A stretch of 64,000 nucleotides of DNA from Oryzobacter faecalis. Its GTDB lineage: Bacteria; Actinomycetota; Actinomycetes; Actinomycetales; Dermatophilaceae. Position 1 is the stretch's first letter, and each line of letters begins with the position of its first letter. The stretch spans positions 1-64,000 of the forward strand of contig NZ_JBKOFW010000011.1 in the NCBI RefSeq assembly GCF_046764005.1. Direction: 5' to 3'. Shown here in pieces: positions 22,846 to 30,284 of the stretch. The notes below the pieces were generated by a model that saw nothing but the letters and a program-made list of their open reading frames with translations, ran no database searches and had not been told where the DNA came from. The position numbers were made by a program, and so were the translations under genes.

Positions 22846-23553
22846 ATGACCGAGGGGAGCACCGAGAGCGCGCGCACCGTCCTCGTCGTCGAGGACGAGC
22901 CGACGATCAACCGCGCCGTCACCGACCGGCTGCGGGCCGAGGGCTTCCGCGCGGTGCAGGCGCATGACGGCCCGGCCGCCGTGGCCGCCTTCGAGGAGCA
23001 CCACCCCGACCTCGTCGTCCTCGACGTCATGCTCCCCGGGTTCGACGGCCTCGAGGTCTGCCGGCGGATCCAGGCGGTGCGCCCGGTGCCGGTCCTCATG
23101 CTCACCGCGCGCGACGAGGAGACCGACCTCCTCGTCGGCCTCGGCGTCGGCGCCGACGACTACATGACCAAGCCGTTCTCGATGCGGGAGGTCGTCGCCC
23201 GCGTCCGCGCCCTGCTCCGCCGGGTCGACCGCGCCGAGGCGCTCGCCGCGTCCGGTGGCCCCACGCACCTCGACGCCGCCGGCCTCGTCATCGACGTCCG
23301 CACCCGGCGGGTGTCGGTCGGCGGGGAGGTCGTCCACCTCACCCCGCTCGAGTTCGACCTGCTCTGCGCGCTCGCCACCGAGCCCGGCACGGTCCGCACC
23401 CGCGAGGTCCTCATGCGCGAGGTGTGGGGCTGGGGCGACGCGTCGGGGACCCGCACCCTCGACAGCCACGTCAAGGCGCTGCGCGCCAAGATCGGCGCCG
23501 ACCGCGTACGCACCGTGCACGGCGTCGGCTACGCCCTGGAGGTGGGCCCGTGA
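22846..23553 (+). CDS. OmpR/PhoB family response regulator
   Basis: The 235-residue protein has a receiver domain with acidic pocket Glu16-Asp17, phosphoacceptor Asp60 (Val-Leu-Asp-Val-Met-Leu) and the conserved Lys in Met-Thr-Lys-Pro-Phe. The winged-helix DNA-binding domain covers ~135-232, with Leu-Thr-Pro-Leu-Glu-Phe-Asp-Leu-Leu and a C-terminal Val-Arg-Thr-Val-His-Gly-Val-Gly-Tyr. It is probably phosphorylated by the kinase whose GTG start overlaps its stop by 4 bp. A TACGCT element 7 nt before the ATG suggests leaderless transcription. Confidence 0.95.
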   Translation: MTEGSTESARTVLVVEDEPTINRAVTDRLRAEGFRAVQAHDGPAAVAAFEEHHPDLVVLDVMLPGFDGLEVCRRIQAVRPVPVLMLTARDEETDLLVGLGVGADDYMTKPFSMREVVARVRALLRRVDRAEALAASGGPTHLDAAGLVIDVRTRRVSVGGEVVHLTPLEFDLLCALATEPGTVRTREVLMREVWGWGDASGTRTLDSHVKALRAKIGADRVRTVHGVGYALEVGP

Positions 23554-26153
23554 ACACCGAGCGGCCGCTCGACGGGATCGCCTCGATCAAGGTCAAGCTC
23601 GGCCTGCTCGTCGGCGTCAGCGTCCTCGCGGCGGTGACGATCGCCGAGGTCGCCGACGGCGGTCAGGTGCCCCTGTGGCTCAGCGTGCCGGTGACGGTGG
23701 TCGGGGCGCTCGCCGTGACCCAGTGGCTCGCCCGGGGCATGACCTCGCCGCTGCGGGAGATGACCGAGGCGGCGCAGCGGATGGCGGCCGGCGACTACGG
23801 CCAGCGCGTGCGGGCGACCTCCACCGACGAGGTCGGCGCGCTCGGCCGGGCGTTCAACGCGATGGCCGCCGACCTCGCCTCCGCCGACCAGCAGCGCCGC
23901 CAGCTCGTCGCCACCGTCTCCCACGAGCTGCGCACCCCCCTCACCGCGCAGCGGGCCCTGCTCGAGAACCTCGTCGACGGTGTCGTCAGGCCCGACGACG
24001 AGGCGCTGCGCGCCGCCCTCCAGCAGTCCGAGCGGCTGAGCGCCCTCGTCACGGACCTGCTCGACCTCTCCCGCATCGACGCCGGCGCCGCGCCGCTGGC
24101 CGTCGAGGAGGTCGAGGTCGCCGACCTGCTGCGCGCCGCGGTCGCCGAGGCCTCGGTCGACGGGCGGCCGGTCCGGGTCGTCGACAGCGTCGAGCCAGCC
24201 GACCTCGTCGTGCACGCCGACCCCGCCCGGCTCGCCCAGCTCGTCGCCAACCTCGTCGACAACGCGGTCCGGCACAGCCCGGCCGGGGGAGCGGTCGCCC
24301 TCGCGGCCCGGGCGAACGGCAGCGACCGCTGGGTCCTGGAGGTCCGCGACGAGGGGCCGGGCATCCCGGCCGAGCGCGCCGAGAAGGTCTTCGAGCGGTT
24401 CGGCTCGGGCGACGACGCCTCGGGAGGCACCGGCCTCGGCCTGGCCATCGCCCGCTGGGTCGCCGAGCTCCACGGCGGCGACCTCGCCGCCGTGCCCACG
24501 CCTGCGGGCGCCACCGGCGCCGTGCTCCGGGCCGACCTGCCCCGGCGGGCCCGGTCGACCCGCCCCACCCACCTGCTGGAGGAACGCGCCATGACCGCCG
24601 TCACCCCCGAGCCTCCGGCCCCGGCCCCGGCCCCGACCCCGGCCTCCCCGCCCGTCCCCGCCCCGGGGCAGGGCGGCGGCAGCCCGTTCACCCCGTCGGT
24701 CGCGTGGCCCGAGTCCGACGCCCGCCCCCAGCCCACCGTCGTCCTCGCGGCCCTGGGGATCGGGGCCTGGGCCGCGCTGACCTGGCCGGAGCACGACATC
24801 GGGTTCGCCGTCGCCGTGACGATGCTCGCTGCCGGCCTGCTGTTCTGGCGGGTGGCCAAGTACCGGCGCGAGGTCTTCACGACGGCGTGCGCCGTCGTCG
24901 CGGCCCTGCTCGTGTCGGTCGTCGCCCTGCGCGACGCCGACGGGGTCGTCGTGCTCTGCGTGCTCGTCGCGGTCGTCCTCGCGGCGGCCGGGCTGACCCG
25001 GGCGAGGACGATGCTCGCCGTGCCGCTCGGCGTCGCCGCCTGGCCGCTGTCCGGGCTGCGCGGCCTGCCCCTCCTCGGGCGGACCATCACGGCCACCGGG
25101 CGGATGCGCGTCATCTGGCCCGTCCTGCGGACCGTCGCCTTCTCGCTCGTCGTGCTCGCGGTGTTCGGTGGCCTGTTCGCCTCCGGTGACGCCGTGTTCG
25201 GCTCGTGGGCCGAGGCCGTGGTGCCCGACCTCGGGTGGGACACGATCGTCCAGCGGACCTTCGTGCTCTTCCTCGTCGCGGGCGTGGCACTCACCGGTGC
25301 CTACCTCGCCCTCAACCCGCCGAACACCGGTGACGTCGAGCTGCCCGCGTCGAGGCGCACGGCCCGACCGTGGGAGTGGGCGGTGCCCGTCGGCATCGTC
25401 GTCGCCCTCTTCGCCGGCTTCCTCGTCGCGCAGGCCACGGCGATGTGGGGCGGCCACGAGTACCTGCGCGAGACGACCGGGCTCACCTACGCGGAGTACG
25501 TGCACCAGGGCTTCGGGCAGCTGACCACTGCGACGTTCCTCACCGTCCTCGTCGTCGCCGTGACCATGCGGGTCGCCCCCCGGGAGAACCCGCGCGACGG
25601 GCTGCTCCTGCGCATCCTCCTCGGGGCGCTGTGCGTCCTCACCCTGGCGGTCGTCGCGAGCGCCCTCTACCGGATGTCGCTGTACCAGGAGGCCTACGGG
25701 TACACCGTGCTGCGCGTCTTCGTCGACGGCTTCGAGCTGTGGCTCGGCCTCGTCGTCGCCTTCCTCCTCGCCGGTGTGCTGCGGCTGTCGGGGGCGTGGA
25801 TCCCGCGGGCCGTCCTCGTCTCGGCCGCGGTGTTCGTCGTCGGCTTCGCGGCGATGAACCCCGACGCGTGGGTCGCCGGCCGCAACATCGACCGGTACGA
25901 GGCGGGCAAGCCGCTCGACACCCGCTACCTGTCGACCCTGAGTGCCGACGCCTCGCCCGTCCTCGCGGACCGGTTGCCGGCCGAGCTCGCGGCCTGCGTG
26001 CTGCGCGACGCCCCGAGGTCGGTGAGCGACGACGACCACGACGACGGCGTCCTCGGCTGGAACCTCGGGCGCGTGCGGGCCACCGCCGTCCACGAGGGGC
26101 TGCCGCCCGCGACGGCGTGCGACCCGCTGCTCGGCGACCTCCACCGCGGCTGA
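23550..26153 (+). CDS. Sensor histidine kinase fused in frame to a DUF4153/DUF4173-like membrane protein
   Basis: The 867-residue open frame has two parts. Residues 1-347 are a histidine kinase: two N-terminal membrane segments, a HAMP domain, an H-box with His125 (Val-Ser-His-Glu-Leu-Arg-Thr-Pro), an N-box Asn-Leu-Val-Asp-Asn-Ala, and G-boxes Asp-Glu-Gly-Pro-Gly-Ile and Gly-Thr-Gly-Leu-Gly-Leu. Residues 348-867 are a Pro-rich start and about a dozen hydrophobic segments, ending in a DUF4153/4173-like Tyr-Leu-Ser-Thr-Leu-Ser-Ala-Asp-Ala stretch. No stop codon separates them. Yet a GGAGGA site sits 7 nt before an in-frame ATG at 24591, so the membrane part may also be made alone. The start is GTG, overlapping the response regulator. 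The DUF function is unknown. Confidence 0.85.
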   Translation: MNTERPLDGIASIKVKLGLLVGVSVLAAVTIAEVADGGQVPLWLSVPVTVVGALAVTQWLARGMTSPLREMTEAAQRMAAGDYGQRVRATSTDEVGALGRAFNAMAADLASADQQRRQLVATVSHELRTPLTAQRALLENLVDGVVRPDDEALRAALQQSERLSALVTDLLDLSRIDAGAAPLAVEEVEVADLLRAAVAEASVDGRPVRVVDSVEPADLVVHADPARLAQLVANLVDNAVRHSPAGGAVALAARANGSDRWVLEVRDEGPGIPAERAEKVFERFGSGDDASGGTGLGLAIARWVAELHGGDLAAVPTPAGATGAVLRADLPRRARSTRPTHLLEERAMTAVTPEPPAPAPAPTPASPPVPAPGQGGGSPFTPSVAWPESDARPQPTVVLAALGIGAWAALTWPEHDIGFAVAVTMLAAGLLFWRVAKYRREVFTTACAVVAALLVSVVALRDADGVVVLCVLVAVVLAAAGLTRARTMLAVPLGVAAWPLSGLRGLPLLGRTITATGRMRVIWPVLRTVAFSLVVLAVFGGLFASGDAVFGSWAEAVVPDLGWDTIVQRTFVLFLVAGVALTGAYLALNPPNTGDVELPASRRTARPWEWAVPVGIVVALFAGFLVAQATAMWGGHEYLRETTGLTYAEYVHQGFGQLTTATFLTVLVVAVTMRVAPRENPRDGLLLRILLGALCVLTLAVVASALYRMSLYQEAYGYTVLRVFVDGFELWLGLVVAFLLAGVLRLSGAWIPRAVLVSAAVFVVGFAAMNPDAWVAGRNIDRYEAGKPLDTRYLSTLSADASPVLADRLPAELAACVLRDAPRSVSDDDHDDGVLGWNLGRVRATAVHEGLPPATACDPLLGDLHRG
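24578..24593 (+). promoter_or_regulatory. Internal ribosome-binding site and ATG inside the kinase-DUF frame
   Basis: GGAGGA (24578-24583), a near-ideal Shine-Dalgarno sequence, lies 7 nt before ATG 24591-24593. Initiation here would give a 520-residue DUF4153/4173-like membrane protein. This is what a normal separate gene would look like if the kinase stop codon had been lost. Confidence 0.65.
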
Positions 26154-26199
26154 CGAACACCCGCGCGAGCCCCGTCCGCCGCGTCTAGGCTCGGCGACC

Positions 26200-26652
26200 A
26201 TGGACGACCGGACCGTGCTCGTGCTCAACGGACCCAACCTCAACCTCCTCGGCGAGCGCGAGCCCGGGGTCTACGGCCACGACACCCTCGCCGACGTCGA
26301 GGCGCTGTGCGTCGAGGCCGCCGCGGCGCACGGGCTCACCGTCGACTTCCGGCAGACCAACCACGAGGGCACACTCGTCGACTGGGTCCAGGAGGGGCGG
26401 TCCGGCATCGCGGGCATCGTCGTCAACGCCGCCGGGTACACCCACACCTCCGTCGCGCTGCGCGACGCGCTCTCGGCCTGTCGGGTGCCGCGGGTCGAGG
26501 TGCACATCAGCGACATCCACGCGCGCGAGGAGTTCCGCCGCCACAGCTACCTCACCGACGTCTGCGACCACCACGTCATCGGGCACGGGGTCCGGGGGTA
26601 CGCGGAGGCGGTCGACTGGGTGGGGGCCGGGCGGTCGGTGACTTCCCGGTAA
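26200..26652 (+). CDS. aroQ: Type II 3-dehydroquinate dehydratase
   Basis: The 150-residue enzyme dehydrates 3-dehydroquinate to 3-dehydroshikimate in the shikimate pathway. The N-terminal motif Asn-Gly-Pro-Asn-Leu-Asn-Leu-Leu-Gly places the catalytic Tyr at residue 25, with Arg20 in the mobile loop. Asn-Ala-Ala-Gly-Tyr-Thr-His-Thr-Ser and Val-Glu-Val-His-Ile-Ser are the other active-site segments. The length matches the family. TAGGCT lies 8 nt before the ATG, so the mRNA is probably leaderless. The gene stands apart from other aro genes here. Confidence 0.95.
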   Translation: MDDRTVLVLNGPNLNLLGEREPGVYGHDTLADVEALCVEAAAAHGLTVDFRQTNHEGTLVDWVQEGRSGIAGIVVNAAGYTHTSVALRDALSACRVPRVEVHISDIHAREEFRRHSYLTDVCDHHVIGHGVRGYAEAVDWVGAGRSVTSR

Positions 26653-26653
26653 C

Positions 26654-26671
26654 TACTAGGACGTCCTAGTA
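26654..26671. promoter_or_regulatory. Perfect 18-bp palindrome in front of icmF
   Basis: TACTAGGACGTCCTAGTA is a perfect palindrome that overlaps a -10-like TAGTAT (26667-26672). A protein bound here would block RNA polymerase. The symmetry and position suit a TetR-type repressor of acyl-CoA metabolism genes. No regulator gene lies next to it, so the factor is encoded elsewhere. I saw no second copy in this window. Confidence 0.75.
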
Positions 26672-26705
26672 TCTCGGGGAGAAGCCACCCGAAGGGACCC
26701 CCACG

Positions 26706-29700
26706 ATGGCAGCGCAGCCGACCGACACCGGTCTCCACGTCCCGCAGCACCCCGTCCGCATCGTCTCGGCGTCGAGCCTGTTCGACGGCCACGACGCGTC
26801 GATCAACATCATGCGGCGGATCATGCAGGCGCAGGGCGCCGAGGTCATCCACCTCGGGCACAACCGCTCGGTCCAGGAGGTCGTCGACGCCGCGGTCGAG
26901 GAGGACGTCCAGGGCGTGGCCGTGTCGTCCTACCAGGGTGGGCACGTCGAGTACTTCGAGTACCTCGTCGAGCTGCTCCGTGAGGCCGGAGCCGGACACG
27001 TGACGGTCGTCGGGGGCGGTGGCGGGGTCATCGTGCCGGCCGAGATCGAGCGGCTGCGCGCCGCCGGGGTGACGATCTTCAGCCCGGAGGACGGCCAGCG
27101 GCTCGGCCTCCCGGGGATGGTCAACCAGGTGGTCGCCGCCTGCGACCGCGACCTGTGGGTGGAGGGCCCGACCACCGCGGCGGCCGTCCTCGCGGGGGAG
27201 CGCGCGGCCGTCGCGCGCGCCGTCACCGCCGCCGAGACCGGCCACCTGACCGACGACCTGCGCGCCGAGCTCGAGCGGGCCGCTGCCGGGCGCACGGTGC
27301 CCGTCCTCGGCATCACGGGCACGGGCGGGTCGGGCAAGTCGTCGCTGACCGACGAGCTCGTCCGCCGCCTGCGGGTCGACCAGCAGGACAAGCTGCGCGT
27401 CGCCTGCATCGCCATCGACCCGACCCGCCGCCGCGGCGGGGGTGCCCTCCTCGGCGACCGGATCCGGATGAACAGCCTCGACGGCGACCGCGTCTACTTC
27501 CGCTCGCTCGCGACCCGTGGCGGGCGCGAGGTCCCCGAGGCGCTGCCCGACGTCCTCACCATCCTCAAGGCGGCCGGCTTCGACCTCGTCGTCGTCGAGA
27601 CCCCGGGCATCGGCCAGGGCGACGCCGCGATCACGACGTACGCGGACGTCAACCTCTACGTCATGACGCCGGAGTTCGGCGCCGCGAGCCAGCTCGAGAA
27701 GATCGACATGCTCGACTTCGCCGACGTCGTCGCCATCAACAAGTTCGAGCGCCGCGGAGCCATGGACGCGTTGCGCGACGTCGGTCGCCAGCTCGTCCGC
27801 AACCGGGGGGCCTTCGGCAAGAGGCCCGAGGACATGCCGGTCTTCGGCACGTCTGCCGCGACCTTCAACGACGACGGGGTCACCGCGCTCTACCAGGAGC
27901 TCACGCGGCTGCTGGCGGACAAGGGGCTCGGGCTGTCCGAGGGGACCCTCGCGCACGTCGACGTGCGGCACTCCTCCGTGCTGCGCCAGGTCGTCCCGCC
28001 GTCGCGGGTCCGCTACCTGTCCGAGATCGCCGACACCGTGCGTGACTTCCACGGCGACACCGAGCGCTGGGCCGACGCCGCCCGCCGCGTGCAACGGCTG
28101 TCCGAGGTCGGCACCGCCCTCGAACGGGCCGGCAAGGACCGCTCCGACGTCGACGCGCTGCTGGCCGAGGCCCGGGACGACCTGCCCATCGAGGTCGCCC
28201 GCCAGCTCGCCGGGTGGTCGTCGGTCGTCGAGGCGTACTCGGGTGACGAGCAGGTGGTCACCGTGCGCGACAGGGAGATCCACACCTCCCTCGTGCGGGA
28301 GTCGCTGTCCGGCAACCGGATCCGTCGGGTGTCCCTGCCTCGGTACAACGACGACGGCGACCTCGTGTCGTTCCTCCGGCGCGAGAACCTCCCGGGCCAC
28401 TTCCCCTTCACCGCAGGCGTCTTCCCGTTCAAGCGGGACAACGAGGACCCCGCGCGCATGTTCGCCGGCGAGGGTGACCCGTTCCGGACCAACCGCCGCT
28501 TCAAGCTGCTCTCCGAGGGCCAGCCCGCCACCCGCCTGTCGACGGCCTTCGACTCGGTCACGCTCTACGGGCGCGACCCGGACCGCCGCCCCGACATCTA
28601 CGGCAAGGTCGGCACCTCCGGGGTCTCGGTCGCGACCCTCGACGACATGAAGGAGCTCTACGCGGGCTTCGACCTCACCTCGCCCACGACGAGCGTCTCG
28701 ATGACGATCAACGGGCCGGCGCCGACCATCCTCGCGTTCTTCCTCAACACCGTCATGGACCGCGCGGTCGAGGCCTGGGTCGCCGAGAACGACCGCCGGC
28801 CGTCGGCCGAGGAGGAGGCGGGCGTGCGCGCGAGGGCGCTCCAGGTCGTCCGCGGCACGGTGCAGGCCGACATCCTCAAGGAGGACCAGGGCCAGAACAC
28901 CTGCCTGTTCTCCACCGAGTTCTCGCTGCGGATGATGGCCGACATCCAGGAGTGGTTCATCGACAAGGGCGTCCGCAACTTCTACTCGGTCTCGATCAGC
29001 GGCTACCACATCGCCGAGGCCGGGGCGAACCCCATCAGCCAGCTCGCCTTCACCCTCGCCAACGGGTTCACGTACGTCGAGGCCTACCTCGCGCGCGGCA
29101 TGGACATCGACGACTTCGCGCCGAACCTGTCGTTCTTCTTCTCCAACGGGATGGACCCCGAGTACACCGTCATCGGCCGCGTCGCCCGCCGCATCTGGGC
29201 CATCGCGATGAAGGAGAAGTACGGCGCCAACGAGCGCAGCCAGAAGCTGAAGTACCACGTGCAGACGTCGGGCCGGTCGCTGCACGCGCAGGAGATGGAC
29301 TTCAACGACATCCGTACGACGCTCCAGGCGCTCATCGCGATCTACGACAACGCGAACAGCCTGCACACCAACGCGTTCGACGAGGCCGTGACGACGCCCT
29401 CGGAGGAGTCGGTGCGACGGGCCCTGGCCATCCAGCTCATCATCAACCGCGAGTGGGGTCTCGCCATGAACGAGAACCCGCTCCAGGGCTCGTTCGTCGT
29501 CGACGAGCTGACCGACCTCGTCGAGGCCGCGGTGCTCGCCGAGTTCGACCGCATCTCCGAGCGCGGGGGCGTCCTCGGCGCGATGGAGACCGGCTACCAG
29601 CGCGGCAGGATCCAGGACGAGTCGATGCTCTACGAGCACCGCAAGCACGACGGGTCGCTCCCGATCATCGGCGTCAACACCTTCCGCAACCCGCGGGCCG

Positions 29701-29951
29701 ACGAGGCGCCGAAGGAGGTCGTCCTCGCGCGTGCCTCGGAGTCGGAGAAGGAGAGCCAGCTCGCGCGCGTCACCGCGTACCGCGAGGCCCACCGCACGGA
29801 GGCCGAGGAGGCGCTCGCCCGCCTCAAGGAGGCCGCTGTGTCTGGCGAGAACGTGTTCGCGGTGCTGATGGACGCGGCGCGGGTGTGCTCGCTGCAGCAG
29901 GTGACCGAGGCGTTCTTCGAGGTCGGCGGCCAGTACCGGCGCAACGTCTGA
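26706..29951 (+). CDS. icmF: Fused isobutyryl-CoA mutase IcmF
   Basis: The 1081-residue enzyme is a B12-dependent acyl-CoA mutase fused to its G-protein chaperone. Residues ~15-150 bind cobalamin, with Asp27-Gly-His29 giving the lower axial His. A MeaB-like GTPase follows, with Walker A Gly-Ile-Thr-Gly-Thr-Gly-Gly-Ser-Gly-Lys (202-211). The TIM-barrel mutase domain fills ~530-1081. IcmF interconverts isobutyryl- and n-butyryl-CoA, and some members also act on isovaleryl/pivalyl-CoA. The Ser-Leu-His-Ala-Gln-Glu segment fits IcmF rather than methylmalonyl-CoA mutase. A GAAGGG site precedes the ATG. The perfect palindrome upstream suggests repression. Confidence 0.95.
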   Translation: MAAQPTDTGLHVPQHPVRIVSASSLFDGHDASINIMRRIMQAQGAEVIHLGHNRSVQEVVDAAVEEDVQGVAVSSYQGGHVEYFEYLVELLREAGAGHVTVVGGGGGVIVPAEIERLRAAGVTIFSPEDGQRLGLPGMVNQVVAACDRDLWVEGPTTAAAVLAGERAAVARAVTAAETGHLTDDLRAELERAAAGRTVPVLGITGTGGSGKSSLTDELVRRLRVDQQDKLRVACIAIDPTRRRGGGALLGDRIRMNSLDGDRVYFRSLATRGGREVPEALPDVLTILKAAGFDLVVVETPGIGQGDAAITTYADVNLYVMTPEFGAASQLEKIDMLDFADVVAINKFERRGAMDALRDVGRQLVRNRGAFGKRPEDMPVFGTSAATFNDDGVTALYQELTRLLADKGLGLSEGTLAHVDVRHSSVLRQVVPPSRVRYLSEIADTVRDFHGDTERWADAARRVQRLSEVGTALERAGKDRSDVDALLAEARDDLPIEVARQLAGWSSVVEAYSGDEQVVTVRDREIHTSLVRESLSGNRIRRVSLPRYNDDGDLVSFLRRENLPGHFPFTAGVFPFKRDNEDPARMFAGEGDPFRTNRRFKLLSEGQPATRLSTAFDSVTLYGRDPDRRPDIYGKVGTSGVSVATLDDMKELYAGFDLTSPTTSVSMTINGPAPTILAFFLNTVMDRAVEAWVAENDRRPSAEEEAGVRARALQVVRGTVQADILKEDQGQNTCLFSTEFSLRMMADIQEWFIDKGVRNFYSVSISGYHIAEAGANPISQLAFTLANGFTYVEAYLARGMDIDDFAPNLSFFFSNGMDPEYTVIGRVARRIWAIAMKEKYGANERSQKLKYHVQTSGRSLHAQEMDFNDIRTTLQALIAIYDNANSLHTNAFDEAVTTPSEESVRRALAIQLIINREWGLAMNENPLQGSFVVDELTDLVEAAVLAEFDRISERGGVLGAMETGYQRGRIQDESMLYEHRKHDGSLPIIGVNTFRNPRADEAPKEVVLARASESEKESQLARVTAYREAHRTEAEEALARLKEAAVSGENVFAVLMDAARVCSLQQVTEAFFEVGGQYRRNV

Positions 29952-29954
29952 GGG

Positions 29955-30150
29955 CGGCCGGTCGGGTCGGCCGGGCCCGGCCAGCCGCCGGCGCACCACG
30001 CGTCGGCCCAGCGTGGGCTCGGCATGGACCTCGTACCCGGCGGTGGCGGCGCCGAGCTCGTCCATCAGCCCCTGCCGGCGGAAGCCCTTGCGGACGACGA
30101 AGCAGGTGACCGACCACACGCCCTCGGCCTCCGGGGTCGGCGGTGGTCGC
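29955..30150 (-). pseudogene. Remnant of a GNAT acetyltransferase
   Basis: The minus strand encodes Val-Trp-Ser-Val-Thr-Cys-Phe-Val-Val-Arg-Lys-Gly-Phe-Arg-Arg-Gln-Gly-Leu around 30070-30125, the acetyl-CoA-binding motif of a GNAT subfamily. The frame then degrades into an Arg-rich tail, and no matching N-terminal part precedes it in the same frame. The rest of the 330-bp spacer shows nothing else except the promoter of the ABC gene. Limits are approximate. Confidence 0.4.
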
Positions 30151-30270
30151 CTCGTTGGCCGGCCGCCAGGCGAACTCGGGCACGGCGCGAGCGTCGTGGC
30201 GGGCACCGACGGGGCGGCTGCGCCGGGGCGCTCGGCGGAAACCCGGGTGACCGGCGTCGGTGCCGGCACG

Positions 30271-30276
30271 TAGGTT
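30271..30276 (+). promoter_or_regulatory. -10-like TAGGTT, leaderless start of the ABC exporter gene
   Basis: TAGGTT lies 8 nt before ATG 30285 and no Shine-Dalgarno sequence separates them. This matches the leaderless pattern of several genes in the window. Confidence 0.45.
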
Positions 30277-30284
30277 CGTCGGTG

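Noticed and set aside
26706..29951. Methylmalonyl-CoA mutase with MeaB
   Set aside because: The B12 domain is N-terminal, the G-domain is fused in the middle and the mutase domain matches IcmF.
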